Notes: a model not told the origin generated them from the sequence alone. 64,000 bases of DNA from Cheilinus undulatus (GCF_018320785.1 NC_054865.1:33356398-33420397), one strand, 5' to 3'. Numbered from the stretch's first letter, positions 29,813 through 44,049 are shown. Numbers and translations: made by a program.

Positions 29813-32678
29813 TGTGCTGAATGTGTTGAAAATATTCAGTCTACTGTTTATGCAAACAAATCCACAATAATAAATGCCTTTGTCTTTCAAATTAATGTTA
29901 ATTGGAGGTAATCAGACAGGCATTTTAAGAACAAAGATTAAGCATATAAAAAGCAAGAGTAGACAGTTTAGACCGCAAGGAGGATGCTTTTTGTAAAGAC
30001 TGAGCAGAGAGTGATTTTGGGAGGCAAGGGAAGACAGCTGTACCTCTCCCACCAGCCTCCCAGTGAACACAGCTGCTCAGGGACCAGTAGAATCCAGATT
30101 CCCACAAAGGAAAACAGTATAGCAGGGCTATAATTACAGTTTGTTTATGGTGAGCTCAGGAGCCGAAACCATGAAATAACCTAAAGCAGCAGTTCTTTAA
30201 TGGTGGGTCTTGACCATGGAACGCTTTCCAGTGGGTAGCAAATGAGAGCCTGAAAAAAAATGTTGCAAAAGGTCTTTAATGTATGGAAGCCTAAGTGAAT
30301 CAGAGAAGTTTTCCTTACTTTACAGTCATTTCCTCAAGATTTTATTTGCCTCCTTTTCTTTGGATGACAAAGCTGGTTTTCACTAACCTTGCAAAGCAGA
30401 TGGATACGCCCGTTTCCTTGTTTCTCACTGGTGAATCCATCTTACAAAGCTCCTATCTGAACCTTTTGGGCCTGGTTAAAAAGTGACAGGACCAATCAGC
30501 TACGAGGGGCAGTACTTTCAGGCTTTCTATTTGAATGATTTGAAACTCAGCTCTACAGGCGGAACTAAATGTCTATCAATGTCTGTGACTAGTCCCTCAT
30601 TGTATTTTTAAAAGAAACCTTAAAAAGTCCAAATAAAATCACTCTCTGTTATAGTACAGGGCATCGAAAAAGGCAGACACATTGCTTAAATTTAAATGAT
30701 ATTATCTCACAAATATTGAAGGACCAGTGTGTAAGAGTAAGGGCATCTGCTCTCTTGACTCATTCCTTTCACTTTTCCCCCAAAAATGGGCATCTTGGTC
30801 CATTAAAAGTACAAAAACCAACTCAGGTGCCTCTCTGTTATTCAGCCTACTGCTGAGTTTAACCTCCAGAGGAAGAACTAAACAACAGCTTTCACACTTC
30901 TTCAGTATTACGCAAGACCTCAGAAGAAAACTGGTACAGTTCATGGTGCTATGGGCTTATGTGTGTAACGTAAGAAGTGCTTTGTAGTGCTGACACAGTG
31001 ACAGGAAATGACAGAAGGCATATTTTAAAGTCCTTCCCCAACAGTAGTCAAGGTCCTGTCCAATGACTTTCAATGTTGAAATACAGCCACCGTGCTTTCT
31101 CTCAACAGACCAGCAGCTTTTGGCTTGTTTTGGTAAACGTTGACCTAATTTAATGAAGACATGTATCTTCAGGTACTATTTTTACTACAATCAAGTCACT
31201 AAGAATGAAAAGCAAGCACGTAGTCTACTGAAAGAACATTTTTACCTCACATGGTCCACTAAATTCAGTCAAAACAATTAAAAGAAGGAGCAGATACATC
31301 ATATGACCAGTGAGTAGAAAAGTCTACAGACAAGTTTTACATTCCTTCCTGTTACCCGCACTGAACCTTTCATCTGGACTGATAAGCAGCTCAAGGCCTC
31401 GTGCGAAATCAGGGTGCATGAAAAATACAATGTGATGGAAATGGCTGCAAAATGCTCTGATTTGTCCATAAACGGTAAGAAAACACCACTGAGAAACTGA
31501 AAATATCAATTACACTCCTGCTCATGAGTCTGTTTGACCCAGGTAGGATAAAAGTTCAACATCAGGTTTTGTTTATGATGTTAGAAGATGTAGCAGGATG
31601 ATCAGTTGCCATTAACTATTAAACATATCACTCAACTCCCTCCTAAAACTTCTGTTTGCTCTGTGATAAAAAATATACTCCTGAATGCTTCAAGTGAAAT
31701 TTTATTGCCCTCCTCAAACCAAGCCAAACAACCTTAAAGGGTCAATCCTACACTTGGGAGTACCATACATGTTACCCTATAGATCAGCTGTTTAGGTCTG
31801 AAAGAGTCATGATAAGCTAATCATAACTCTATGAGGGTTTATGTTGACCTACAGGGAAATAAAACTGCTGGACATGTAAGGAATAATGCTGTACCCAACC
31901 AAACGTAAAGATAGCACTTACTGACTACGTTTTCAGCCTAATTAAAGCCTGACCCGACAGTCGTAGGGATTCAAGACCTGTCAGAAAATTGTGGTTTCGT
32001 CTCGTGTCATAGTGAATTACAATCAACACAAAGGAGACACCTCACAACCACCAGAAAGTCTAAGATGTTTATTTTTGTTTTCTCTGATTTGGTCTGTGAT
32101 GTCAGTGACCTAAAGAGCACAGAGCGCTCAACATGTAAACAAATGGAAAAGCGAAAGACGAACAGTTGGTGCTGTGAGATATGACAATGAAACGGGAAGT
32201 TTGTCAAGCTCTGACAGCATCCTTGCCTTGATGATGCATCATAGAGGGACGACCAGGACAGTCTGATAAAGAGATAAACGTCTGACTGAAATAGCTACCA
32301 CTGAGCTGTTAGCATAGTATCAAGCTAGCCTATCGTTCAGTGTAACATTTGGATGGACAAACAAATAAACTATGGTAAATACAGTAAGTTTGTTAGCAGT
32401 CCCTATTTGGGTGTAATCTAGCCCCACCCCTTTTCCTTACTACGTCACCTCATTGGACGACTGACTATGTACCTCTGTGTAGTCGTTCATATCTGTTGTT
32501 AAGTCAGGGCACAAATTTATGACTGGAAATGCCTAAACTGACAAAACAGTCATGTAAATTACTTCAAACATCGCAAAATGTATACTTTGTATACTTCAGT
32601 TCATTAAAGTATCATTTTATCTCAGCCGTAAACATTTAGTTATTCATTCAGAACTTTCTTATATTTTTTTGTCTCTTC

Positions 32679-33259
32679 TTTAAAAGGAACATATTATGCA
32701 AAAAATCACTTTTTCAGGCTGCTCCAACAAAAATATGTGCTCCTGGCCTGTCCACAATCCCTTCAAACACCAGAAAAATCCATTCCCTTCTGCCCTCTCT
32801 TTCTCCACCTTTCTGAGACTGTGTGCTGAAACAAGCCGTTCTCAGATTTCCCCTCATGATGTCATGTGGGGAACAAGCACCTGCCCCCCAGGTTCACTTG
32901 GCCCTCCCCGCCTGGAAGAAAGTTCTACCCTCATCTGCTGATCTTCCTCTAAGCTGCCAGCTGAGATGCTGGATAGCTCAGTGGGTTACCCTGCTGACTT
33001 TGATCTGAGAGATTGATGGTTCAAATCCCAGTCAGGGAAGCATGCGGTCAGGTGTGGAATCAGACAGCTCATTAACATTTAAAGCCACAGACACAGAAAT
33101 AGCTCGTTCTGAGCAGGGCTGAAACAGAAGGGTTTTGTAGACATGCAAAAATCCAATACTGGAGTGTTTCTTTCAGCAACAAACTTCGCAGGCATGTTTT
33201 GGGGACCTCTGAGACAAATATAAACACATCTTAAAAGGGTAAAATATGTCCCCTTTAAA
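32679..33259 (+). mobile_element. MITE-like element carrying a tRNA-derived insert, copy 2
   Basis: It is homologous along its length to 24623-25250, from TTTAAAAGGAACATATTATGC to AAAATATGTCCCCTTTAAA. It contains the tRNA-like head but not the SINE tail, which was lost by deletion or never present. Confidence 0.75.
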
Positions 33260-33715
33260 CTGCTGACCCTGACTACTGACCTGGTTCAGTGTGAAGCATT
33301 TGTAGAAGTACTTTAAAAAATAAACACAATGGAAAAAGAGTCTTACTGTAAAGCAAAACACTGAAAACAAGAATGTACTATTCATTTTTTACACTGGTGG
33401 GGGCAAATTTTAAAGCATTCAGTTAGTTTGTTAATAAGAATAGTAAATAACTGGCACCTCTTAAGTGAAGCTCCCCTTCATCCTGAGTTTTTTTCTGACT
33501 TTTATTTTCTAAAGAACAGATAAATTATTCAAAACTTTTTTTGTTTTCCAAAAAGCAATTCCAATTGGATTTCTTTCTAATATGATGGGAATTCTGAATT
33601 TTATGAACTCAGCCAGGGTTTGACCCCTGCCTTGAAACTGCATGGTAAATACTCAATAGATCTTTTTTCTTACTCCTACATACTGTATGTGTTTTTGCGG
33701 ATTTTCCAGTTTGCC

Positions 33716-34096
33716 TTAAAGGTGCAGTGTGTAATATTAAGCCTAGTAGCATTTAGCTGAACAAACTTGGTAAAATAAAGCAAAACATTTCTAAGACGGT
33801 CTATCTAAATAAGTGTTTAGTCATCTAAATTCAAAAAGAGCTATTTTGAAAAAAAAAAACCAACAACAACTCAGAATAAACCTTTAATTCATACATAGGG
33901 AGGGTCCCCTCCATGGATGCCGCCATCTTGAATTTTTACATGTTTCCATGGTAACATAGAGGAAAAAAGGAAAAAAAGGATAAATAAAGTTATTGTATTG
34001 TATTGTATTGTATTCACATTAGAGATGCACATTAAATTAAACTGGTTGCCACAGTTTCCAGCAGAGAAATGCAATCTAGAACCCACTTCAATCTAG
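33716..34096 (+). mobile_element. MITE with GGTGCAGTGTGTAA terminus, truncated copy
   Basis: The left end TTAAAGGTGCAGTGTGTAAT is intact. The body is homologous, in inverted orientation, to 44790-45197, including CATAGGGAGGGTCCCCTCCA and ATGTTTCCATGGTAACAT. The right terminus is missing. A (TATTG)n run lies at 33993-34014. Confidence 0.8.
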
Positions 34097-37000
34097 TCCA
34101 GTACCAGGCACCCAAAATGGGGGTTGTGAGCTTGTGAGATACCAAGGATCAGGAGTCTCAAGAAAAACAAAGAAATGTTTAAAGGATGTGAAATACTGTA
34201 TTTTAATCATTATTTTAAAAGCATGGGTATTTTGTAGTCATGTGATTCTGCTGATGCGTTGAGGGTCATGAGGAGGGGGAAAGCCATAAGGAATGAATGA
34301 CAATGGAGGAAAGTTAGTAATTTGCAGCTCTATGTGGACCTGTACACAGCAATAATCAGAAAATTTCTACATACATTGAGTACGATCCCTAAAAATTTAC
34401 AAAAAATTGTTTTTTCTGCAGTTTGACTGAGTTACCTAGCATTGAGGCGATCAGTATCACTCAGTGCTGCAAACCTTGCAGAGTCTAGCCTCATCTATCA
34501 AAATAAAGGGAGACAAGAGTCTAGAGGAGTCTTGTACTGAGCTAAGAAGCTAGCTGAGCCCCTTCAACATATAAAAAAATCCTTGTTTTGTCCCAAACAC
34601 ACTTTTAATTGAAACGGTGATATGCTCTCAAGTGAATAAATCTTGTGGGGACAGTGGCTGAGTGATGATGTGCCGTTCACATCATCACTTTTTCCTCGCC
34701 AATTTTCTTTCCTCCTCCAGCCTTTGTTGTTGAGTAATCTAGGTTTAAAAAGCCAAACTGGTACCCAATGAAGAGCTGTTTAGGAGCTTTACTGAGCTGA
34801 GCCAAATGATCTGGATTTCTTAAAAGAAATGGATTTCCCATCTCAGCGAGAGAGAGGCTGGATGGACATCAGCTGAGGAACTGTGGGTAAGAGTTTAATG
34901 AGCTAAACCATGACAAAACTGTACTGAACCAAAGTGGACCACTTTGTGGAAACGGACCATACACAAGTGTCATGTGACACAGCTCATCCAGGCTTTAGAT
35001 GGAGGCTTTTTTAATCCCTGCCAGCTGCAGTTTCACAACGAGATTTTTTAAAACTTTTTATTTTTGCCTGAATATTTCACTACTTTCAGGACACAGAAGT
35101 AGCTTAAGAATAAAGAATGTTTTTATTCTCATCCACTGAAAATTTGGCATGGTTGTAAATAACACAAAACATGGCATTTTGGTAGCATTTCTCTATGCAG
35201 AAACCACTACTTGCCCCCCATCTGGAGTTTTCAACTGCTGTGTGATGTCATCTGCAAAGAACCTATAGCATAAAATGAATTCTGATTAAAATTTTAAAGC
35301 TGCTGCATTCATTTGTGTTGTTCTTCTCATTGCTGGGAAAGGCCTAGTGTGTGTTTCTGTGTGCTTTAACCATGCCCAGGGATGGTGGGGGGTCCCCAGC
35401 CTCTAGCACTGTTATTTATGGAGTCGTGGGCTGAGAAGTATGGGAATCTTTGATCTAACTCATGGCCTACTCTGACTAAAAACATGAACCAGAACACAAA
35501 ATCTTGGTGTAGGCCTCACAGCAGACATTTTCACATCACATATCAGGGAAAGCTCAGGCGTCATCAATAAAATTAGTAATTATTGCAACACATTTAGACG
35601 AGGGTCGTAGTCTTGTTCATGTTGTCCCACTGGAGTGACAACAAGAATGTTCCAAATTCCGATACCATTGATAGAAGACATCATATTTGCTTTTCTGTAA
35701 AAGACAAGTCAACTTGTTGGCTGGTTTGAACTCATTTGGACTGAGATAATACTTTTTTTCTGCCAAATAGTCAGGAGTATCTGTATAATGACTCAGAATA
35801 CTATTTCTGTGTCAGCAAAAAGAGGTCGCAGAAGTGGCACAGCAAAACCACACCACTGGAAATCCTGTCAGCACAATTCTGCAGACTATTATCAGTCTAA
35901 TCAGAAAACACCTTATCTAGCTCCCCTTGAGCAACAAGCAATGCTTTCACGTCTTAACAAGTGAGAGATGGTGAATAGATTAAAAAAAGAAACAGAAAAT
36001 GATTTTATGCATTAGATGTTTAGAGCAAACTGTGTTCAAAACTAGAAATTGTCCTCATACCAAACTTCCCAGCCTCATCATGACTATCAAAGGTTGAAGC
36101 CCTGCTGGCTCAATTTTATTAGAAACCTAAATCCTTAGTAATTGTAGATGATAATCCGAATAAGGTTAAGAAAAGGCAACACTTAGCAGTCCTGCTTTAT
36201 CCACAAACTTTTAGAGAAAAACGTTTTGTCCTTCCTGAACAGTAAAACGTTTCTCACATGCAGCAGTTAAATAGCTGCTTAAAGCTAAGTTTGACACACT
36301 TATTAAAGGAGATTAATAGTGGACTTTCTGCTGTGTCATTACAAACGGATCTAACAGCAGTTCTTGTTGATGCTTTTTGTTCCTGTATCACAGCTGCAGA
36401 ATCACTTCTTCTAGGTTTTGGTTGGGAAAGGCTTCTCAAGGTTGGATTGAAATAAAATTCCAGACAAATTTAAGAGAGGAAAAAAATTGTATGCAGCAGA
36501 TCCTATTGCTGCTCCTGAATAGTGCATCCTGGGACGCAGAAACACTGATACCAAAAAAAAGCCTTTTTAATTGCTATTTTAAATAATTGCTGCTTTATCG
36601 GACCGTATTTAACATTGGCAGTGATATGACATCTGCATAAAATGTAGTCAAATTCTGACTACTGCTTTTATCTTTGTACCAATCATGATATCAAAACATA
36701 AACACACCATCTGCACTATTGGGTTCAGCCTGAGGCTTCTTTCCTGCTTGTCAAAAGCAGAAAAAGCCCAAAAATCTGTGGATCAAAGTGGATCAAATCT
36801 GGTCCAATAAAAGCGTATTATTACAGCCAATGAACATTATTTGTGTGATCAGTGTGCCCACTGTTACTGGGAAAGTTTCACAGTTATCAACTGGAAAACA
36901 CTTTCTGGTAACTGGACTCTATGCTGATTTGTCTGAGAAAACTTTACTAACTACTTTTTTAAAAGCTATTTTATTTCACATATACTTTCATAGTTGCATG

Positions 37001-37189
37001 ATGGATTTTAAAGAAGAGATATTGTATTCACACTACCTACAGTGTTTATGACTAGAACTACAGCCAGATTGGTACATGCCTCAGGGAGATTTGTCATTGC
37101 TGGACTATGAAAATACATTGGTGGGTCAGGAAGGAGGGCTGGGTGGTTTCTCACTTTGACCGTGATTCTTCAAAATGTTTTTTTTAGTG

Positions 37190-37475
37190 ATCCTTGAGTC
37201 ACATTTGAGCCGTTTGATGAGGATTCACCTTGGCAACTAAGGGATAAACATAAGTCTTTACGACCTTGACCTCTGACCTCAAAACCTGATAAATAAATTC
37301 ATCCTTGAGTCAGAGTGGACATTTGTGCAAAGTTTGAAGAAAATCAAAATCTCTTTGCACTTTCTCACCCACTTTCTCACACATGCATGCTGATGGACAG
37401 TCATCCTGAAAACACCATGCTCCAGCCCTGGCTATCATGGAAGAACAAACACAAGCCTCCTACATAAATTACTAT
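37190..37475 (+). repeat. Fragment of a common teleost interspersed repeat
   Basis: It contains ACCTTGACCTCTGACCTC and TGCAAAGTTTGAAGAAAATC in the usual order of a repeat found through fish spacers. No coding capacity is visible. Confidence 0.55.
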
Positions 37476-37589
37476 TGGGTCAACACTACATTACTATTAG
37501 GAATACCTTTTATTTGACATTTTCCAGTTGTAATTCCTATAACTCATTCCTGTTCCTTTCTGTCTTTGGTGTTGCTTTGGTCTCATCCT

Positions 37590-38205
37590 GTATGCTTTTT
37601 TTTTTTAAACTTTTTTAAAAAGTGCTATACAAATAAAGTAATTATTATTATTGTTATTATAAAGGGGTAAATCAACACTGTTTTTTACGGCTGATATCAA
37701 TACTGATTATTAGTAGAGCATGAAACAGATAACCTATACTTGAAATCGATATGCATTTATTATGACAAATAAAATGTATTTAATGTGAAAAAGGTAAAAC
37801 TGCATTTTTAAAAATTAAAGAAAATAAACAATTTATTACAAGCTTTGTCAACATGAGAGGCACAGAGGAACATAGTAGCAGCAGAAAACAGAAAGTGATG
37901 CCATACATTGCCTGTGTCAGTGACACCCAGGCCTCCATGTTTATTAGAGACGCCCCTGTTAGGTTTAGACAGGCCTTTGGTTAATTTATCTTTCTTTAAT
38001 GTAATGTGAACTGTTTATGTTGTGTGTTTCTAATGATATTACTCAAATCTTCATGCTGTACTACTGTTGTTATGACTACTGCAGTCGTGGTGATTTCATA
38101 ATCATTACTCTTATTTTCTGTATTTTTTTTGTGTGAAGCACTTTGTCACCGCTGTCTGTGAAAAGTGCTATAAAATTAACTTTACTTACTTTATTGGCTG
38201 ATAGG
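37590..38205 (+). repeat. Two retroposon-type 3' tails
   Basis: AAAGTGCTATACAAATAAAG followed by ATTATTATT (about 37618-37662), and GAAGCACTTTGT followed by AAAAGTGCTATAAAATTAA (about 38137-38180), are two versions of a 3' tail shared by fish LINEs and SINEs. The bodies upstream are not recognisable. A similar LINE-type tail (CTGAATGACAATAAAG) lies at 38995-39010. Confidence 0.5.
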
Positions 38206-39990
38206 TGTGTGAAATTAATATGAGTGTTTTATATTTATGTGAATTTTATGATGTGGCTAATAAAATTAGTGAAAAGATTACAAACATTGTGAATAAAATC
38301 AAAGACTAAAATCTCAGGACTTTTTATTGACCTTAACTGGACTAAAATGTGTTTGAGCCTCCATCAACTAAAACTAGACTAAAACTATTAAGGCTAAAAC
38401 TGACTAAAACATGACTATTACTAAAAGTCATTTTAATCTAAAGACTAAGACTACATTTAAAACAGCTGCCAAAATTAACACTGCATCAAAGAAGTCTTAA
38501 AACCTCGCCCTGACTTCATACTGTAAATAAAATACAGAATATCTGGCTGATATATTGTTAAAGAAAATACTTAATGTTGGTGCTGAACTCAAGGGAACAA
38601 TCTGAACTCTTATCTGTTCTGAAAGTGACACTTCACTGACTAAGTTTTAGCTTAGACTCAAGACTATAGCACACTTTATACAGCTGCTGCAAGAGTTGAA
38701 GATGGTGTTGCATGAACATCCTGATATTGTAGCATATTTCATTTTGTGTCAAACATTTAGTCTATTATTTTCTTATATATGCAAGTAATTTGATCTGTTC
38801 CTGCATGACTTTGCTTTAACAACTTTAACACATGTTCAGTATTCATTTGTATAGTATTTTGTTTATTATGATATATTTTGTTAAAGTGATTTGTTTGATT
38901 AGATGAATTTGTTGCATTTTATCTAGATATTGCAGTCTTACCAGAACCTGAGTACCTAATGTTGATCCTGATCCCTCTAATGTACCACATGTTACTGAAT
39001 GACAATAAAGCCCCCTTGAATCCTTGAGTCCTTAGAGACAAACTGAGTGTGCTTTCCCTCCTCTCCAAACTCTCAGCTGTTTCTTCAAATGTGTTGGCAT
39101 TTCCTTTAAAAGTAGGATTAGCCGTGTTTGTCAGACAAGCACTACCACCCATGCAGACCAGCAAACAAAAAGTGGCTTTAATCATTTGTCAGGGATCAGT
39201 GGAGGACCCACCCTGGGCGGCCGTCCAACACAAGAGGCCAGCAGCTCCTGAAAGTCCGGATACGCTCAGACCATAAACCTTAAAGGGTGCAGGGCATTTG
39301 GGGCACTGTGATGATGAGCTACTCCGTATAATATTCAATGATTAGATAAGGGCATCATGCATCCTTAAAACGACTGGCTGCCAATGATGTCAGCTATCTG
39401 CTCATTAAAATACCATGTGAGGAGTTAATACAGTGAGAGGCATGTAAAACTAAGACGCGTACAAATACACGAGGAAATCTATTAACCAAAACGAATAGAA
39501 AATTAATGGGCCTCGGGGGTCCACACTTTGACGTCATTGGTGTTCAAATGGCCTTTTTAAGAATAACCCCACTTTTACTAGATGTGAATCCTGCCAAGTT
39601 AACTTCACTGGATGCCAACTTCCCAGCAGCTTCCCCTGTCGGACATGTTGCAGCCAGCATATGGGTCCAAACATGCCTAATACCTGTCGTTGAACTTACT
39701 TTAAAGTGCTGTTAGTCTTTCATAAATTATGTAGCAAGTTTGGAGAAAGCTAACAACTCTCAAAAGAGTGTAAGGCAGGTGTAAAAATGTTTCCCTGAGG
39801 TCTTTGTTGGTTTAAGAGCGACTTTCTATGACAGTATGAAGGTTGTCAACCTGATAACCACACAAATAACCGAGGAAATCAACTTTAAATTTAAAGGAAA
39901 GTTTTCAGCCTCTCGCTATGTCCTGACAGATGCTACAGACTCATTTGTTCGGCTGACATTTCCTGGAAACACATTTCACAAACTACTCAC

Positions 39991-40220
39991 CAGCCCCGGG
40001 GCGTAGCTGCTGCGCACTGTGTGGTTAAAATGAGCTGGAGGTGAGCGATAAAGTCTGGTCCCCAAAGTGAATTAATAAATGGCTGATTTTCTTCGTCGCC
40101 TCTGGGCCATTAGTTGACATGAGAACAGCTTCTGTGGTACTGGGCGCCTCCTTCACCTCCGTGTGGGTGTCGTGTTGTGTGGAAACAGCTCCTCCCCACG
40201 GAGCATACGGCAACGTGAAG
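39991..40220 (-). promoter_or_regulatory. rab27a: Probable rab27a non-coding first exon and promoter
   Basis: On the minus strand a strong donor (CTG|GTGAGTAG) ends an exon at 39991. The sequence before it is locally G/C-rich (CAGCTACGCCCCGGGGCTG), unlike its surroundings. It can splice to the acceptor at 26330 before the rab27a ATG. No other gene on this strand between 26 and 43 kb would use it. The start of transcription is not defined. Confidence 0.5.
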
Positions 40221-40574
40221 CAATGAGGAGAAATGCTGGCGTTTGACTGGGGGATTACGACCCTTAACCAGCTCCTGTCACATTTACTTACAATACCTTT
40301 AACCTGCTAATGTGAGTAAACTAGAATACTTAGCTGTATGTTTAGTGACTTCAATATATCTCAGATAAACTCTCTCTCCCATCTAGAGTCACCTGACACC
40401 AGTTAAAGCCAACCAAAGCTGTCCATCTACTTATCTACACTCTAGGTGATAGGAGTCTGTCCATAGTACATTTTTGTACATCATATTTTTACTATTTTAA
40501 CGGCATGGCTAACTGGAAACTTTAATTTAGTTTCCTGTTAAAAACTCGAGCAGCATTTCTCACAAGTATCAAAT

Positions 40575-41640
40575 CACAGGCCTGCCTACACAATTTGCTG
40601 GGCCCCTGAAAGACTCAGTGAATGGGACCGCCCCTGCTGATTTACTGATATCTATCAAAATACATGTTGGATTAGGAGCAATGGTGATCCTTGATGGTCA
40701 TACTTTCAAACACTAAGTTCATTTTGGAGCTGAAAAGCGTGTCAAGCTTAAAATGGGTTCCAAAGCTATAAAGTGTTTATATTTATCAATTTTCACCACT
40801 TTTCTAGCCAATTTCACCGCTTTAAGGCTACTTTTCACCCATTTTGTCTTTGTCTTTTTAACCAACATTTTTGACAATTCAAACCAAATTTTTCCATTTA
40901 TACTCCCCTTTGCCTCTTTTAACCCATTTCCAACACTTTTTGACCATTTTTTTGAACTCTCCTATCCATATCTGGCACCTTTAACCAATTTTTTTTCCAC
41001 TGGCTCCACACTTTTCCATTTTTGCCCGTTTTAGCTTCTTTTAACCAATTTTTACAATGTTTGGACCCAGTTTCACCCATTTTAGACACGTTTTCCACAC
41101 CATTTTACCATGTTTAAATCCTTAACATTACTTTTCCTGCTATTTTTTGCCTGTTTTAACCCCTTTTGCCACTTGAATTCAATTTTTGTACATTTTCACT
41201 CATTTTTGGCACTCTTTAACCCTTTTTCACCACTTGAATGCCCATTTTTGCCTTTATGTGTAATTATTCTATCTTGTTTCCCTTAAAGTAGTCTCAGTTT
41301 CCTCTACTTTGTTTTCTGGCATCCCGGCATGTCTGTATATGATGGCTTAGTTACCAAGTCTGACATTACATTCAAAATAGATTTCTTTGGTGTGCCTATC
41401 CACACTGTTAACGTTGCCAAAAAGGTCATTCTGTTTGAAGAAAGATGTCAATATTTGAAAAGGTTATATTGTACTACAGCATAAATAAATAAAAAGTCAC
41501 TGTTGCTTTGATAAGAGTGGTTCTTATTCAGGCAAAAAAAATAAAATATGTATATCCCAGCTTAACTTTACATGGACTATAATTTTGCTGGCTGGGCCCT
41601 AGAAAGCTCTCTCCTTATGGACGGCCTTGCCCCTTCTCCA
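40575..41640 (-). repeat. Interspersed element with an internal tract of degenerate tandem repeats, inverted copy
   Basis: Its right part (41300-41640) is the inverted counterpart of 13771-14100. The middle (about 40790-41260) is the degenerate CCCATTTTTGCC / CCACTTTT tract. The left end is CAGGCCTGCCTACACAATTT with GGGCCCCTGAAAGACTC. The opposite end reads GGGCCCTAGAAAGCTC, suggesting terminal GGGCCC.GAAAG motifs. Confidence 0.65.
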
Positions 41641-43740
41641 AATCAAACATCTGTGCTGTACATTGGTCAAAATATAAAAATATATAAAGAACAATCCATC
41701 CCAGTTATTTACCCTAAGAAGGTAAATTCCGTCAAGATGAATGGCTGTAAATGGGAATGACAGGGACTGTAACAATATCAAAGCTCAAAATACAAAAATG
41801 TGCAGTTTAACAGTTATTAGGAGCCTAAATCAGTGGTCTGTACATTTAACATAAAAATGATAACTTTTCTGAACAAGTATTGAAAAAGCAACAATAAAAG
41901 ATGAACATTTTATAAGTGTACATGAGTGCCAGACCAGACTCACTCTGTCAAATCAGACAAACGACCCCATCTTGTGACCAGACATGTCAAGTGACATGAC
42001 ATACTGTACCTTATGTGTGTATTTTAACTGTGTTAAATGAGTGGAGCTTAACTCTTCAAGCGCCGTGTGTACGGTAGTGAATGTGTGAAGAATCTGTTAG
42101 CAGGCAGCAGACTAAAGTTCCTGCTGTCAGAGTGATCGCTGACTCAGAGTCGGTAGGAACACAACACCAGTCCTGCATTTAATGCATTACTCCCATCAAG
42201 TTTACATCCAAAGCCAGAGAGCTCTTCTTTTACACTCCTTAGTCATTAAATGCTGAAAAACATATCATAAATAATTAATAATATGCAACACAATAGCATT
42301 TAGTCTCATAGCTAGAACTGTTTTCTAACCTACTACCATTCAGTTTAGGGGCGATGTCAGTCTGGAGAGTACGACGTGACGTTTGACTGCTCTCATCTCA
42401 GCTGGAAATTCCAGGGCAGGGGCAGGCATTATTGTAATGACTCATTACGGCATGTGAATGAACACAGATTCAGATTTTCAGACAGAGGTGGACTGAGTGG
42501 GCTCATTTCAGATCACGTGGGTCGGTAGATACTCCGGATAAAATACAAAAAGGGTTTTTCATGACACATTGTATCACTCTTTGAGTCTCCCATACTACTT
42601 TTGGACACAAGCAGAGTATACCAGTACATTGACTTAAGCTGCTTGAGTTAGTATAATCATTAATACTTCATTAAATTTCAGAGACAAACACACACAGGCT
42701 TGATAGTCAGTCTGTTGTATGCCTCCCATACTACTTTTGGAAGGGCAGACTCATGCCAAACAAGTCTGCATCTGCATCACAGTATCCTAGTATGGTAAAA
42801 TGAAAGTGTTTGCTCTTCAAGATGTATAGCCTGGTTATTACAGGCTTTTTAGGGGAAACAAAGAATTTTAATTTGTCTTTGTTTAGAATTTACAAATAAC
42901 AACTGCAGGGAGGCTGATCAAGAAGTAATGTGATCTATTTTCCTCGTTTTGTCGGTACACATGCACTAGCCTTGGACCAGCTGAAGAGTGTTGAAGGCTT
43001 GTAAAGGCACCCAAATAATAGGGAATTATAAAAATCTAACCTACATTCAAGAAGAGCATAGATTAGTTATTCAGCATCTTTTTGAGACAGATTATGATTA
43101 ACTTTGCTGGTGCAACAAAGAAGAGTATTACAGTATTTACAGTTCAGTGTTTAAATGATAGTTGTGCATCGACTTGTCTGTATTGGTGTATAGTAAAAAT
43201 AGTTTTAGGGGCTTTTTGTCAGAGTTGGCCATGTTCTTGTTTGATTCTTTAAGTGCTGATTACGTTATTTATCCTGTCATTTATGGGTATAAAGTTAACA
43301 TGGACTCATTAGACTCTAAATAGCAGCAGCTGTGAAATAATCAGACATAAACGTTACATTTTTACAGCACTTCACTGCAAACAAAGGGATGCCCTTTTTG
43401 TCCTAAGCTTGACAAACTAAATCAGCTACAGAAAATGTTCCCTTTGCATAACATAGTTCTTTGTATTTTCTTAAATGTCCCCTTGAAGAACTGAAATGAT
43501 AAATTATGAAAATAACTGTACAGAGTTTCCCACAGATATAAACCTCAGTTATGAGAAAATGGGTCTCCTTTTCAGAGAAATGCCAATTCAATAGAAAAAG
43601 TTAAGTAATGCTAATCCTGAAATAACCTCCTGAGCAAAAATATATCCATTCGTGCTCAAGCAAAATATACACAATGAACAATGACGGTCACATTTTCTAG
43701 TGGCTTTCATGTTAACAGATTGATTGTTCAGAAGGTCAGA
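41641..43740. other. Spacer with no gene that I can support
   Basis: This is A/T-rich sequence between the rab27a promoter region and the pigbos1 3' end. I see no exon with splice sites and conserved-looking protein, no RNA gene and no clear transposon. CCCATACTACTTTTGGA occurs twice (about 42589 and 42726), an unexplained local repeat. Confidence 0.5.
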
Positions 43741-43751
43741 TCATTAAATAT

Positions 43752-43757
43752 TTTATT
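43752..43757 (-). terminator. pigbos1: pigbos1 polyadenylation signal
   Basis: AATAAA on the minus strand lies 134 nt downstream of the pigbos1 stop codon. It is the first canonical signal after the CDS. Confidence 0.6.
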
Positions 43758-43890
43758 GTTAACATTAACAATAGAAGCGAGCCCAGGGAAGAGGGAGTTA
43801 CTGAGATCTGAAAAAGTTCCTGTTCAGCCTCCTGCTCTGACAGTTCTCTGATTTGTGAAGCATTGCCGATCCTTGAAGTGATGAGTTATT

Positions 43891-44049
43891 TCAGTCTGTT
43901 TCTTTGTGTTTCTTTGGCACATCCTGGTTTTGCTCTTCTTGGGTCTTCAGCACCGGCTCAAAAAAAGGTCTGTAGATATATATGCCACCAGCAACTCCAA
44001 GCATCGTAGCAAAAGCCATCTGTGTGAAGGGTATTCTTCTACGGAACAT
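43891..44049 (-). CDS. pigbos1: PIGBOS1, mitochondrial outer-membrane microprotein
   Basis: One coding exon encodes 52 aa beginning MFRRRIPFTQMAFATMLG (human 54 aa, beginning MFRRLTFAQLLFATVLG). I chose this ATG, not the upstream in-frame ATG of the longer ORF, because the human protein starts here. A hydrophobic segment at about residues 9-27 is followed by a Lys/Glu/Gln-rich hydrophilic tail. In human the protein sits in the outer mitochondrial membrane and binds the ER protein CLCC1 at ER-mitochondria contacts, tuning the unfolded-protein response. The acceptor TTTTTTTCAG just upstream of the exon shows that a non-coding exon precedes it. The gene is head-to-head with pigb, as in human, but well separated. 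Confidence 0.93.
   Translation of the reverse strand: MFRRRIPFTQMAFATMLGVAGGIYIYRPFFEPVLKTQEEQNQDVPKKHKETD

Larger units (their letters stand above)
26331..39990 (-). other. rab27a: Long rab27a 5' intron (non-coding, repeat-rich)
   Basis: Between the probable non-coding exon 1 (ending at 39991) and the coding exon acceptor (26330) I find no exon with conserved-looking protein. The identifiable content is transposon remnants listed separately. Further alternative non-coding rab27a exons could be present but cannot be told from sequence alone. Confidence 0.5.
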